A stretch of DNA of 64,000 nucleotides from Pseudomaricurvus albidus (GTDB taxonomy: Bacteria; Pseudomonadota; Gammaproteobacteria; Pseudomonadales; Cellvibrionaceae), in contig NZ_JAHKRS010000002.1 in the NCBI RefSeq assembly GCF_018863235.1, positions 620,001 through 684,000 on the forward strand, given 5' to 3'. The notes under the pieces were generated by a model. It was not told where the DNA came from, made no database searches, and saw nothing but the letters and a program-made list of their open reading frames with translations. A program made the position numbers and the translations under genes. This document shows, in pieces, positions 44,474-52,822 of the stretch. Each line of letters opens with the position of its first letter. The first letter of the stretch is position 1.

Positions 44474-45604
44474 ATGAAACTGAACACGATAGAAGAACTG
44501 ATTGACGACATTCGCCAGGGTAAGATGGTTATTCTGATGGATGATGAAGATCGTGAGAACGAAGGCGATATCGTGATGGCGGCCGAGCAGGTGCGTCCGG
44601 AGGATATCAACTTTATGGCGACTCATGCCCGCGGTTTAATTTGCCTCACCCTGTCGCCAGCGCGCTGCAAGCAGCTGGAACTGCCGCTGATGGTTTCCGA
44701 TAACCACGCGCAACACTCGACCAACTTCACCGTTTCTATCGAGGCTGCCGAAGGCGTGACGACCGGCATCTCTGCAGCTGATCGTGCGCGTACCATTCGA
44801 GCGGCTGTCGCCCGCGATGCAAAAGCCACGGATATCGTTCAGCCTGGGCACATTTTTCCTCTGATGGCACAGCCCGGCGGTGTGCTGAGTCGCGCGGGCC
44901 ATACTGAAGCCGGTTGTGACTTGTCCCGTCTGGCGGGTTTTGAGCCTGCGGCAGCCATTGTGGAGATCATGAATGAAGATGGCACCATGGCGCGTCGGGC
45001 TGATCTTGAGCTTTTTGCCCAACAGCATAATCTCAAAATCGGCACGATTGCCGATTTGATTCAGTACCGCTCCATCAACGAAAAGACCGTTGAAAGTGTC
45101 AACGAGCGCAAGATTCAAACCCAGTATGGTGAGTTCATCTTGCACACCTATCTGGATAAAGCGCGTCAGGAAAAACACTTCGCCCTGACCATGGGTAATC
45201 TGCGCGATGGTGAACCGGCACTGGTGCGTGTTCACGTAGGCAGTACGGCGCGGGACGTTTTTAAAGTGTGCCGCAGCAGTGACAAGGAATTCTTGCCCTG
45301 GACCTTCGATCGCGCCATTGAAATGGTCGCCAAAGAAGGGCGTGGAGCGGTAGTCATGATCTGCCATAACGAAAGCGCAAACGATATTGAAGACAGTATC
45401 GACTGGATGTTGTCTGGCAAGCAGGAGCGTCCCAGTCAGGATCTGGTCTATAAGCAGGTGGGCACCGGTTCGCAAATTCTCTGCGATCTGGGCGTGAAGA
45501 AAATGCGTTTGATGAGTGCGCCTTTCCGTTTTAATGCGATTTCCGGTTTTGATCTGGAAGTCTCGGAATACATTGATAACCGGGCTGATAACACCGCCAA
45601 ATAA
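44474..45604 (+). CDS. ribBA: 3,4-dihydroxy-2-butanone 4-phosphate synthase with degenerate GTP cyclohydrolase II domain
   Basis: Makes the four-carbon precursor of lumazine from ribulose 5-phosphate. The N-terminal RibB domain (about 1-200) is intact: DDEDRENEGDIVMAAE, FMATHARGLICL, HTEAGCDLSRLAG. The C-terminal RibA-like domain (about 205-365) keeps the fold but lacks the three zinc cysteines: where active RibA has [17 protein letters not shown], this reads VHVGSTARDVFKVCRSSD. It is therefore very unlikely to be a working cyclohydrolase. The separate ribA at 48923 explains how the cell makes do. ATG 44474 follows AAGG; residues upstream in frame do not resemble the family. Confidence 0.94.
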   Translation: MKLNTIEELIDDIRQGKMVILMDDEDRENEGDIVMAAEQVRPEDINFMATHARGLICLTLSPARCKQLELPLMVSDNHAQHSTNFTVSIEAAEGVTTGISAADRARTIRAAVARDAKATDIVQPGHIFPLMAQPGGVLSRAGHTEAGCDLSRLAGFEPAAAIVEIMNEDGTMARRADLELFAQQHNLKIGTIADLIQYRSINEKTVESVNERKIQTQYGEFILHTYLDKARQEKHFALTMGNLRDGEPALVRVHVGSTARDVFKVCRSSDKEFLPWTFDRAIEMVAKEGRGAVVMICHNESANDIEDSIDWMLSGKQERPSQDLVYKQVGTGSQILCDLGVKKMRLMSAPFRFNAISGFDLEVSEYIDNRADNTAK

Positions 45605-45652
45605 AGCGTGGCGCAGCCCTGTTAAGAATCAACCATCGAAGAGAGAAAACGA

Positions 45653-46123
45653 ATGAGCCAGATAAATGTGATTGAAGGGGATTTCACCAACTGCAAAGGC
45701 AAGTACGCGCTGATCGTCAGCCGCTGGAACAGCTTTGTGGTAGAAAGTCTGAAGGATGGCGCTCTCGATACCTTGCGTCGTCACGGAATCGCAGACGATC
45801 AAATCAGTATTTATTACGCCCCCGGCGCGTTTGAATTTCCCCTGTTGGCCCAGCGTTTGGCCAACAAGGGAGAGTTTGATGCGATCATCGCGCTGGGTGC
45901 CGTGATTCGTGGCGGCACGCCGCATTTCGAATATGTTGCTGGAGAGTGCACTAAAGGCCTGGCTCAGGTATCTCTGGGTTCCGACACCGTGGTGACCTTT
46001 GGCGTATTGACCGTGGATTCCATTGAGCAGGCGATCGAGCGTTCCGGCACCAAGGCCGGTAACAAAGGCCACGAAGCGGCAGTGACCGCACTTGAAATGG
46101 TTTCTCTGTTGGGCAAGGTTTAA
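45653..46123 (+). CDS. ribH: 6,7-dimethyl-8-ribityllumazine synthase
   Basis: Condenses the RibD product with dihydroxybutanone phosphate. The 156-residue protein has [27 protein letters not shown], and [19 protein letters not shown], with the catalytic His segment. It is the fourth rib gene, 48 nt after ribBA, and is followed by a terminator-like hairpin ahead of nusB. Confidence 0.97.
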   Translation: MSQINVIEGDFTNCKGKYALIVSRWNSFVVESLKDGALDTLRRHGIADDQISIYYAPGAFEFPLLAQRLANKGEFDAIIALGAVIRGGTPHFEYVAGECTKGLAQVSLGSDTVVTFGVLTVDSIEQAIERSGTKAGNKGHEAAVTALEMVSLLGKV

Positions 46124-46146
46124 GGCTCAGCGGGAGCATTGACATG

Positions 46147-46179
46147 GTCACAGCCTGAATGGCTGTGACTCTTATTTTT
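46147..46179 (+). terminator. Terminator or attenuator between ribH and nusB
   Basis: Perfect 9-bp arms GTCACAGCC (46147-46155) and GGCTGTGAC (46161-46169) with a TGAAT loop and a TCTTATTTTT tail. It partly uncouples the riboflavin genes from nusB-thiL-pgpA. Confidence 0.75.
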
Positions 46180-46205
46180 GAAAGACAATACGAGCAAACA
46201 CCGGA

Positions 46206-46646
46206 ATGACAGTTTCTCCAGCGGCTCGCCGCAAAGCACGACACTACGCCATGCAGGCGCTTTATCAGTGGAGCATGACCTCAGCTGCAATCAATGTGAT
46301 TGAAGCCGAATTTCACACTGATAACGACATGAGCAAAGTGGACATCGCCTACTTCCGTGAAATCCTTCACGGAGTTCCCCAGCGTCTGACCGAGTTGGAT
46401 GAGGCTTACAAGGTGTATCTCAAAGAGCGTGAGCAGAGTGAGTTGGATCCTATCACTCAGGCACTGTTGCGAATGTCCACCTATGAATTGGTAGCTCGTA
46501 TTGATGTGCCCTACAAAGTGGTCATTAACGAAGCTGTCTCGCTGGCAAAAAAATTCGGCGCTACTGACAGTCACAAATTTATCAACGGTGTACTGGATAA
46601 GGTGGCAGCCAAGTACAGAGCGGTTGAAGTGAAGGCGTCGCGTTAA
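46206..46646 (+). CDS. nusB: Transcription antitermination factor NusB
   Basis: Binds boxA RNA with S10 (NusE) and supports antitermination in rRNA operons. The 146-residue all-helical protein starts with a basic tip (RRKARHYAMQALYQWSM) and has ALLRMSTYELVARIDVPYKVVINEAVSLAKKFG in two adjoining parts of the family core, ending FINGVLDKVA. The nusB stop lies inside a small perfect hairpin (46635-46653, arms GCGTCGC and GCGACGC). Confidence 0.96.
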   Translation: MTVSPAARRKARHYAMQALYQWSMTSAAINVIEAEFHTDNDMSKVDIAYFREILHGVPQRLTELDEAYKVYLKEREQSELDPITQALLRMSTYELVARIDVPYKVVINEAVSLAKKFGATDSHKFINGVLDKVAAKYRAVEVKASR

Positions 46647-46720
46647 GCGACGCGGGTGGGCTTGATCCAACCGTCTGTTCCCGCTAATTACACAACACAA
46701 AAGCCAGACAAGGGAAGGCC

Positions 46721-47707
46721 ATGTCTCTGGGAGAGTTTGAACTGATCGACGCCTACTTCCGGCAGGAGTCCGGAGGGGTGGGCGTTGCCATGGGTATTGG
46801 TGATGACTGCGCTCTGTTGGAAGTTCCAGCGGGACAGCAGTTGGCCGTTTCCATGGATACTCTGGTTGGCGATGTGCACTTCCCCAAGAATGCTGACCCG
46901 GAATTGATTGCCGAGCGTGCGCTGCGGGTCAATTTAAGTGATCTGGCCGCCATGGGCGCAGAACCCTTGTGGTTTACCTTGGGATTGACCTTGCCCAAAG
47001 CCGATGCCCAGTGGGTGAAAGCCTTTTCTCAGGGGTTGTTTCGGGTGGCGAGAGAATTTGATGTGGCTTTGGTGGGTGGTGATACCACTCGCGGTAACCT
47101 GAGCATGACGATCCAGGTACATGGCGCCGTCACTCCGGGCATGTCTCTGTTGCGCGGCAATGCTTCAGTCGGAGATCAGGTGTATGTCACGGGTGCGCTC
47201 GGTGATGGGGCGGCAGCCCTGGCTGTGATCAAGCAAGAGCTGGGTGTGGACACCTCTGCTTTCAACTATTTGATGGGGCGATATTACCGCCCCCAACCTC
47301 AGGTGAAAGCGGGCAGGGCTCTGGTGGGTGTTGCGAATGCCGCCATTGATATTTCCGATGGTCTGATTGCCGACCTCGGACATATCTGTGAGAAGAGTGT
47401 GGTTGGTGCCAATATCCATCTGGAAAAAATTCCGCTGTCGGAGTCGGTGGCAAAACTGGTGTCCTTCGAGCAAGGGTTGGAGTGGGCTCTTAGTGGCGGT
47501 GATGATTATCAGCTGTGTTTTACCGTGTCGCCTGAAAAGGTCGATCAGTTGGAAGGGTTTATCGAAAGCGGCAGGCTTGAGGCCTATGCCATTGGCGAGA
47601 TCACCGGAGATAAAGGTGTTGCCTGCTGGTACAAGGGAGAGCGGGTAGTGCCAAGTGGCAATGGTTTTCAGCACTTCAATCCGGATGAACAGAGCGTAGG
47701 AGCTTAA
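46721..47707 (+). CDS. thiL: Thiamine-monophosphate kinase
   Basis: Phosphorylates thiamine monophosphate to the active cofactor thiamine diphosphate. The 328-residue protein has the AIR-synthase/ThiL ATP-binding fold: GIGDDCALLEVP, SMDTLVGDVHF, LVGGDTTRGNLSMTIQ, and AIDISDGLIADLGH. GGGAAGG lies 5 nt before the ATG. Its stop touches the pgpA GTG (TAATGTG at 47705-47711). Confidence 0.96.
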   Translation: MSLGEFELIDAYFRQESGGVGVAMGIGDDCALLEVPAGQQLAVSMDTLVGDVHFPKNADPELIAERALRVNLSDLAAMGAEPLWFTLGLTLPKADAQWVKAFSQGLFRVAREFDVALVGGDTTRGNLSMTIQVHGAVTPGMSLLRGNASVGDQVYVTGALGDGAAALAVIKQELGVDTSAFNYLMGRYYRPQPQVKAGRALVGVANAAIDISDGLIADLGHICEKSVVGANIHLEKIPLSESVAKLVSFEQGLEWALSGGDDYQLCFTVSPEKVDQLEGFIESGRLEAYAIGEITGDKGVACWYKGERVVPSGNGFQHFNPDEQSVGA

Positions 47708-47708
47708 T

Positions 47709-48203
47709 GTGGAAGCCCAAGTAAGCAGTCGTCCGACTTTCTCTGGCTTGATCGCGAAACCGGTCCACTGGCTGGCGTTTGGCTTTGGCTCTGGACTGTC
47801 TCCCAAGGCACCCGGAACAGCGGGTACTGTCGCGGCCATACCTTTGTATCTGTTGCTGGCCATGCTGCCTTTGGGCTGGTATCTGCTGGCGATGGTGGTG
47901 ACATTTATCGTTGGGGTATATCTGTGTGACAAAACCTCGAAAGATATGGGGGTGCACGATCATCCGGGTATTGTTTGGGACGAATTTGTCGGTTACTGGA
48001 TAACCATGATCGCTGCTCCCGCCGGCTGGTTGTGGATGTTGTTGGGGTTTGTGTTTTTCCGGATTTTTGATGTTCTGAAGCCCTGGCCCATCCGCTGGCT
48101 CGATACTCATGTCCATGGTGGCTTTGGCATTATGATTGATGATGTGCTGGCCGGTGTAATGGCATTGGCCTGCATGAATCTCTGCTACTGGTGGTGGCTG
48201 TAA
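47709..48203 (+). CDS. pgpA: Phosphatidylglycerophosphatase A
   Basis: Removes phosphate from phosphatidylglycerophosphate to give phosphatidylglycerol, in the inner membrane. The 164-residue protein has three to four hydrophobic segments and the acidic active-site motifs GIVWDEFVGYW and GIMIDDVLAGVMA. Translation starts at GTG 47709, which overlaps the last base of the thiL stop (inference of coupling). Its own stop overlaps the ATG of the next gene (TAATG). Confidence 0.94.
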   Translation: MEAQVSSRPTFSGLIAKPVHWLAFGFGSGLSPKAPGTAGTVAAIPLYLLLAMLPLGWYLLAMVVTFIVGVYLCDKTSKDMGVHDHPGIVWDEFVGYWITMIAAPAGWLWMLLGFVFFRIFDVLKPWPIRWLDTHVHGGFGIMIDDVLAGVMALACMNLCYWWWL

Positions 48204-48838
48204 TGTCTCTGCGGTGGCTGCTGTGTGTCTGCGTGATGCTGGTGTGTTCCGCTACAACGGCCGCGAATGTGGAAGTTAAAGGGCTGTTTGCCGGCAGTGC
48301 GCTACTGGTGATCAATGGCGAAAACAAGCTGTTAAAAGCGGGCAGAACCTATCAGGGCGTCACCCTGATCTCGGCAGACAGTAGAAAGGCCGTTGTAAGT
48401 GTTGATGGCAAGCAATACTCACTGGGTATGTCAAAGCATATTGCTTCCAGTTTTCAACCGGCTCAGACCCGTGAGGTTCGCCTGCAGCCGGGGCGAGGTG
48501 GTCATTACATGACGCCGGCCCGGATCAATAACCTGCCGGTATCTGTGATGGTCGATACCGGAGCCACTTCGGTGGCAATGAGTTTGCCTCAGGCGAAGGC
48601 TTTGGGGATCGATTATCGCAATGGCGAACTGATTTCGATCAGTACCGCCAATGGCTATGCCAACGCTTACAAAGTGATGTTGTCCCGTGTGACCGTAGGC
48701 ACAGTGTCGGTAGAAAATGTTGAGGCGATTGTCAGTATGAGTAACTTCCCGGAGCAGATCCTGCTGGGAAACAGTTATCTCAATCGCGTCAAAATGTTTA
48801 CAGAAAATGGTGTACTGGTTTTTCAGAGTCAGTATTAA
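48203..48838 (+). CDS. Retropepsin-like (clan AA) aspartic protease, exported
   Basis: A 211-residue protein with a signal peptide (MSLRWLLCVCVMLVCSATTA). A beta-rich N-terminal region and a single retropepsin-type domain (about 95-210) follow. The active-site triad is VMVDTGATSVAMS (D-T-G-A, near residue 117), and the hydrophobic psi-loop LLGNSYLNRV stands near 190. It belongs to the single-domain bacterial retropepsin-like group (TIGR02281 type), which dimerises to form the active site. Substrates are unknown. ATG 48203 overlaps the pgpA stop, so it is translationally coupled; the reading frame's upstream GTG at 48191 is unlikely. Confidence 0.85.
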   Translation: MSLRWLLCVCVMLVCSATTAANVEVKGLFAGSALLVINGENKLLKAGRTYQGVTLISADSRKAVVSVDGKQYSLGMSKHIASSFQPAQTREVRLQPGRGGHYMTPARINNLPVSVMVDTGATSVAMSLPQAKALGIDYRNGELISISTANGYANAYKVMLSRVTVGTVSVENVEAIVSMSNFPEQILLGNSYLNRVKMFTENGVLVFQSQY

Positions 48839-48922
48839 ACGCGCAGCAGTTGGTCGAGGTTGTTTGTCTTGATTTGTCGATAAGACGATCCTGCCCAGGC
48901 GCGACAGTAAGAGGTTGTAGTT

Positions 48923-49531
48923 GTGGCCGTCCGTTACATAGAGTCTTCCAAATTGCCCACGTCCATGGGTATTTTTGATATGCACGGTTTTGAAGATACC
49001 GAAACCGGTAAAGAGCACGTAGTGTTAAGTATGGGTCAAATTGATGATTCGGAGCCGGTGCTGGCCCGAATCCATTCAGAGTGTTTGACCGGTGATGCCC
49101 TGTTCAGTTTGCGTTGCGACTGCGGTGCACAATTGCAGGCAGCGATGCATCGCATTGCCATGGAAGGTCGAGGTGTTATTTTTTACCTGCGCCAGGAAGG
49201 GCGTGGCATTGGTTTGATGAACAAGATCAAGGCGTACCACCTGCAGGATAAAGGTGCAGATACTGTCGAGGCCAATGAGCAGTTGGGCTTCGGTGCCGAT
49301 ATGCGCGATTATTCCATCCTCAAACCCATGCTTGAGCATATGAATATCGCGGAAATTCGCCTGATGACCAATAACCCCCGCAAGGTGAAAGCCTTGCAGG
49401 AGCTGGGCATCAATGTGGTTGAGCGAGTCGCGCACGAAAGCGGCCGCAACCCTCACAACATCAAATACCTTGAGACCAAAAAGGGCAAACTGGGCCACTT
49501 GCTGGAAGATCGTGACGGTAGCGAAGAGTAA
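48923..49531 (+). CDS. ribA: GTP cyclohydrolase II
   Basis: Opens the imidazole ring of GTP, the first step of riboflavin synthesis. The 202-residue protein keeps the zinc site in [18 protein letters not shown] (Cys near 54, 65 and 67) and the [19 protein letters not shown] loop with the catalytic residues. It also has DYSILKPML and [18 protein letters not shown]. The start is GTG 48923 with AGAGG upstream. It supplies the activity missing from the degenerate RibBA C-domain encoded 4.4 kb upstream. Confidence 0.97.
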   Translation: MAVRYIESSKLPTSMGIFDMHGFEDTETGKEHVVLSMGQIDDSEPVLARIHSECLTGDALFSLRCDCGAQLQAAMHRIAMEGRGVIFYLRQEGRGIGLMNKIKAYHLQDKGADTVEANEQLGFGADMRDYSILKPMLEHMNIAEIRLMTNNPRKVKALQELGINVVERVAHESGRNPHNIKYLETKKGKLGHLLEDRDGSEE

Positions 49532-49545
49532 CCGTTTCCATAACG

Positions 49546-49570
49546 ATTCAGTCGCACTTGTCGGCTGAAT
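49546..49570. terminator. Hairpin between convergent ribA and gdx
   Basis: Arms ATTCAGTCG (49546-49554) and CGGCTGAAT (49562-49570), one G-U wobble, 7-nt loop, no U-run. It is positioned as a shared 3' end for both transcripts. Confidence 0.4.
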
Positions 49571-49580
49571 TGGAGCAGTT

Positions 49581-49895
49581 TCAGGTTGCCAGCTTTAAGC
49601 CAATGACGCCGGCAAGAATAAAGCCTACGCTGACGATTCGTAAGGCATCTGCGGGTTCGTTAAACAGCCAGATGCCCAGTATCACTGTGCCTGCCGCACC
49701 AATACCTACCCACACGCTGTAAGCTGTGCCCACCGGTAAGGTTTTCATCGCCAGACCAAGCAGTAAGAAGCTGGCTGTCAGAGCGCCAATGGTCCAAATA
49801 GACGGCCATAGGCGCGTAAAGCCTTCGGTGTATTTCAGGCCAATAGCCCAGGCAATTTCGAGTAATCCGGCAAGTAACAAGATAATCCAGGCCAT
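49581..49895 (-). CDS. gdx: Guanidinium exporter Gdx (SMR family, formerly SugE)
   Basis: A 104-residue four-helix transporter of the small multidrug resistance family that works as an antiparallel dimer. The essential Glu13 is present in [16 protein letters not shown], and this segment with W16 and K21 is the pattern of the Gdx/SugE branch; the polyspecific EmrE branch differs here. Gdx exports guanidinium in exchange for protons. The assignment is strengthened by a guanidine-II riboswitch candidate just upstream (49928-49987). AGGAG lies 8 nt before the ATG at 49895. It is monocistronic, convergent with ribA, and lies downstream of accC on the same strand after a terminator. Confidence 0.94.
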   Translation of the reverse strand: MAWIILLLAGLLEIAWAIGLKYTEGFTRLWPSIWTIGALTASFLLLGLAMKTLPVGTAYSVWVGIGAAGTVILGIWLFNEPADALRIVSVGFILAGVIGLKLAT

Positions 49896-49927
49896 GATGA
49901 CGTCTCCTATCTGTGAAATCAGATGAT

Positions 49928-49987
49928 GGGGTCGTCCCCGGATGAGTATCCAGCCATCGGTGGATGGTGTGGCGAGGTCGTCCTCGC
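49928..49987 (-). promoter_or_regulatory. Guanidine-II (mini-ykkC) riboswitch
   Basis: Read on the minus strand, two hairpins each present an ACGA tetraloop, the diagnostic ACGR loop of mini-ykkC. The first has arms GCGAGG and CCTCGC (49987-49982 and 49977-49972). The second has arms GGGG and CCCC (49939-49936 and 49931-49928). A 32-nt linker separates them. The second hairpin ends 32 nt before the gdx ATG, with the Shine-Dalgarno AGGAG (49908-49904) in between. In this class, guanidinium binding to both loops lets them pair and frees the ribosome site. The motif identity, spacing and downstream gene agree; binding itself is untested. Confidence 0.88.
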
Positions 49988-50065
49988 GCAGGATGGGTGT
50001 TGAGCCAGGATCTTAGCAAGTTGCCACAAAATCACAATGCTATTGAAGTGGTAGTTTTTTGTGAT

Positions 50066-50102
50066 AAAAAAACCGCGGAGCTATCAGGCATCCGCGGTTT
50101 TT
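50066..50102 (-). terminator. Rho-independent terminator of the aroQ-accB-accC operon
   Basis: Perfect arms near ACCGCGGA (50072-50079) and TCCGCGGT (50091-50098) around an 11-nt loop. On the minus strand it ends in a run of seven T (50072-50066). It lies 20 nt past the accC stop. Confidence 0.88.
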
Positions 50103-50122
50103 GGCAGGGAGGAAAGCTTGGG

Positions 50123-51463
50123 TTACAGCCCCAGCTTTTTCTCCAGGTAGTGAATGTTGACACCACCCTTGGCAAAGCCCGCGTCCCGAACCAGATCCTT
50201 TTGCAGCGGAATATTGGTGCGGATACCATCGACCACCAGTTCGTCCAGCGCGTGGCGCATACGAGCCAGAGCTTCGTCGCGACTGTCACCGTAGGTGATG
50301 ACTTTGGCGATCATGGAGTCGTAGGTTGGTGGAACGGTATAGCCGCTGTACAGGTGGGAATCGACCCGCACGCCCAGTCCGCCGGGAGTGTGAAATTGAT
50401 TCACAGTTCCGGGACACGGCATAAAGGTTTTTGGGTCTTCCGCATTGATGCGACACTCGAAGGCGTGGCCTTTGATGGTAATGTCGTCCTGTGTAACCGA
50501 CAGCTTTTCGCCGGAACAGACGCGGATTTGTTCTTTGATCAGATCAAAACCGGTAACCATTTCTGTAACCGGGTGCTCTACCTGAATACGGGTGTTCATC
50601 TCAATGAAGTAGAAGTTGCCGTCTTCGTAGAGAAACTCAAACGTACCGGCGCCACGATAGCCAATTTTGATACAGGCATTGACGCAGGATTCGTACACCT
50701 TGGCCCGGGCTGCGGGGTCGATGCCGGGTGCCGGGGCTTCTTCCAGAACCTTTTGGTGGCGGCGTTGCAGGGAACAGTCGCGATCACCAAAGTGAACGGC
50801 ATTGCCCTGTCCGTCGGACAGTACCTGAACTTCGACGTGGCGAGGGTTCTGCAGGTATTTTTCCATATAAACGGTGTCATCACCAAAGCCTGCCAGAGCC
50901 TCTGCTTTGGTGACACGAATGGAGTTCAGCAAAGCAGATTCAGTGTGCACCACGCGCATGCCGCGACCACCACCGCCAGCGGCAGCTTTGATGATGACGG
51001 GGTAGCCAATCTCGCGGCCGTGCTTCAGGCAGACTTCGGCGTCGTCCGGCAGTGGCCCGTTGGAGCCTGGAACCGTTGGTACACCGGCTTCTTTCATGGC
51101 TTTAATGGCGGAAACCTTATCGCCCATCAAGCGGATGACATCCGGGTCGGGACCGATAAAGGTGAAGCCGCTTTTCTGTACCTGTTCGGCAAAATCAGCG
51201 TTTTCTGCCAGAAAACCGTAACCTGGATGCACGGCAACCGAGTCGGTAATTTCCATGGCGCTGATGATGCGCGGAATGTTCAGGTAGCTTTCGGTTGACG
51301 AATTCGGGCCAATGCACACGGATTCGTCGGCCAGACGCACATGCTTCAGGTCGCGATCGATCTGCGAGTGCACGGCGACGGTTTTGATGCCCATTTCTTT
51401 ACAGGCGCGCAAAATGCGTAGCGCAATTTCGCCACGGTTTGCGATCAGTATTCTTTCAAACAT
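50123..51463 (-). CDS. accC: Acetyl-CoA carboxylase, biotin carboxylase subunit
   Basis: Carboxylates the biotin of AccB with bicarbonate and ATP, the first half-reaction of fatty acid synthesis. The 446-residue protein has the ATP-grasp fold: [20 protein letters not shown] at the start, the Gly-rich lid [14 protein letters not shown] near 160, [19 protein letters not shown] near 235, and [15 protein letters not shown] with catalytic residues near 290. The length equals that of E. coli AccC. It lies 50 nt after accB. Confidence 0.98.
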   Translation of the reverse strand: MFERILIANRGEIALRILRACKEMGIKTVAVHSQIDRDLKHVRLADESVCIGPNSSTESYLNIPRIISAMEITDSVAVHPGYGFLAENADFAEQVQKSGFTFIGPDPDVIRLMGDKVSAIKAMKEAGVPTVPGSNGPLPDDAEVCLKHGREIGYPVIIKAAAGGGGRGMRVVHTESALLNSIRVTKAEALAGFGDDTVYMEKYLQNPRHVEVQVLSDGQGNAVHFGDRDCSLQRRHQKVLEEAPAPGIDPAARAKVYESCVNACIKIGYRGAGTFEFLYEDGNFYFIEMNTRIQVEHPVTEMVTGFDLIKEQIRVCSGEKLSVTQDDITIKGHAFECRINAEDPKTFMPCPGTVNQFHTPGGLGVRVDSHLYSGYTVPPTYDSMIAKVITYGDSRDEALARMRHALDELVVDGIRTNIPLQKDLVRDAGFAKGGVNIHYLEKKLGL

Positions 51464-51513
51464 GCCCAGTTCCTCTGTGTATGCATCCTTAGAAGGGGTG
51501 TATGCATTAAAAC

Positions 51514-51966
51514 TTAAACAATAGTTACCAGAGGCTGGTCAAATTCTACGGCATCGCCGTCTTCTACCAGAATGGCTTCGATAACGCCGGCTTTGTCGGC
51601 TTCGATTTGGTTCATCATCTTCATGGCTTCAACAATGCAGATGACGTCGCCTTGTTTTACGTGCTGGCCAACTTGGATAAAGGCTGGAGAGCCCGGGCTT
51701 GGCGCTGCGTAATAGGTGCCCACCATTGGCGATTTCACAACGTGACCGCTGAAAGTATCTTTCTTCTCTTCTGCCGGTGCAGCTGCGGGAGCCGCGGCTG
51801 GAGCCGGAGCTGCCGGTGCGGGAGCTGCCATCATTTGAGGGGCGGCGTAGGTGGTGGGGCCGTTGCGACTGATGCGCACAGACTCTTCACCCTCTTTGAT
51901 TTCCAGCTCGCCGATATCGGACTCTTCCAGCAGTTCGATCAGTTTTTTGATTTTACGAATGTCCAT
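51514..51966 (-). CDS. accB: Acetyl-CoA carboxylase, biotin carboxyl carrier protein
   Basis: Carries biotin between carboxylase and transferase halves of acetyl-CoA carboxylase. The 150-residue protein has an N-terminal helical domain and a Pro/Ala-rich flexible linker (about 40-66). The biotinyl domain holds the target Lys116 in [13 protein letters not shown] 51966 starts [16 protein letters not shown], the family start; an upstream in-frame ATG adds 11 residues without family match. Confidence 0.98.
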   Translation of the reverse strand: MDIRKIKKLIELLEESDIGELEIKEGEESVRISRNGPTTYAAPQMMAAPAPAAPAPAAAPAAAPAEEKKDTFSGHVVKSPMVGTYYAAPSPGSPAFIQVGQHVKQGDVICIVEAMKMMNQIEADKAGVIEAILVEDGDAVEFDQPLVTIV

Positions 51967-52077
51967 AAGTGATTTCCTGTCGTTTAGCTGATGTCGCATT
52001 GCGACTTCAGGGCAGTGGTTAAGTCAGTGAATTGTATTGTGGGTTGTTCTGTATGTTTCTTGGTCACAGCCATCGAG

Positions 52078-52515
52078 CTATGACAGTTTTTCCAATGCGG
52101 CACTCAAAGCCAGTTCGTAGCTTTGGGCGCCAAAGCCGCAGATTACGCCCAGGGCAATATCAGACAAATACGAGTGATGTCTGAAACTTTCGCGACTGTG
52201 CACATTGGACAGGTGTAATTCGATAAACGGGATTGCAACTCCGGCCAGAGCGTCGCGCAAGGCAATGCTGGTGTGTGTAAACGCTGCTGGATTGATCAAA
52301 ATGAAGTCGACGCCTTCTGCTTTGGCGGCGTGTACCCGCTCGATCAGAACGTGTTCGGCGTTACTCTGCAGTGTCAGCAGCTGGTGGCCGTTGGCCTGGC
52401 AACGGGTGGTCAGGCTCTGGTTGATATCATCCAGAGTGGTTGCGCCGTAAATTTCAGGTTCCCGAGTGCCAAGTAAATTCAAATTCGGGCCGTGCAGAAC
52501 CAAAATGGTCGCCAT
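52078..52515 (-). CDS. aroQ: 3-dehydroquinate dehydratase, type II
   Basis: Dehydrates 3-dehydroquinate to 3-dehydroshikimate in the shikimate pathway. The 145-residue dodecameric-type enzyme has [19 protein letters not shown] (with the catalytic Tyr), [17 protein letters not shown] (with the catalytic His) and [20 protein letters not shown]. It is the first gene of aroQ-accB-accC, an order common in gammaproteobacteria; the gap to accB is 111 nt. Confidence 0.97.
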   Translation of the reverse strand: MATILVLHGPNLNLLGTREPEIYGATTLDDINQSLTTRCQANGHQLLTLQSNAEHVLIERVHAAKAEGVDFILINPAAFTHTSIALRDALAGVAIPFIELHLSNVHSRESFRHHSYLSDIALGVICGFGAQSYELALSAALEKLS

Positions 52516-52822
52516 AAAGCGTGGATTCCCGTCAAAAATGCGTGATTTGGTGCTGATCTTATAATTAACAGACCGTTTTACCTGTTACATGGGCAAAGTG
52601 TGCCGCAAATTTTACAGAGAGTCTAGCCGATAACTGGAAAATGTGAAATTAACAGATTTTAGCATCAAGATTGACGAAATTTCTGCATTAATACGCTTGT
52701 TTTAGAGTGTGGGAGGTGGCCGGTTCAGCGATTTTCAGAGCTTATCGCCACCTTTTCTCGTATCGATCTGGGAACTTTCGTGAATATGACGCTATTTTTA
52801 AGGAAATAGCGTCAGTTGGCGG
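52516..52822 (-). other. Intergenic region between dsbD and aroQ, with a post-dsbD hairpin
   Basis: A 307-nt gap. A perfect 10-bp hairpin with arms GACGCTATTT (52788-52797) and AAATAGCGTC (52804-52813) and a 6-nt loop begins 9 nt past the dsbD stop. It has no U-tract on the minus strand. A second pairing, AGGTGGC with GCCACCT, spans about 52715-52752. The aroQ promoter must lie nearer 52560, where TTATAA occurs on the minus strand, but I saw no confident -35. Confidence 0.5.
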
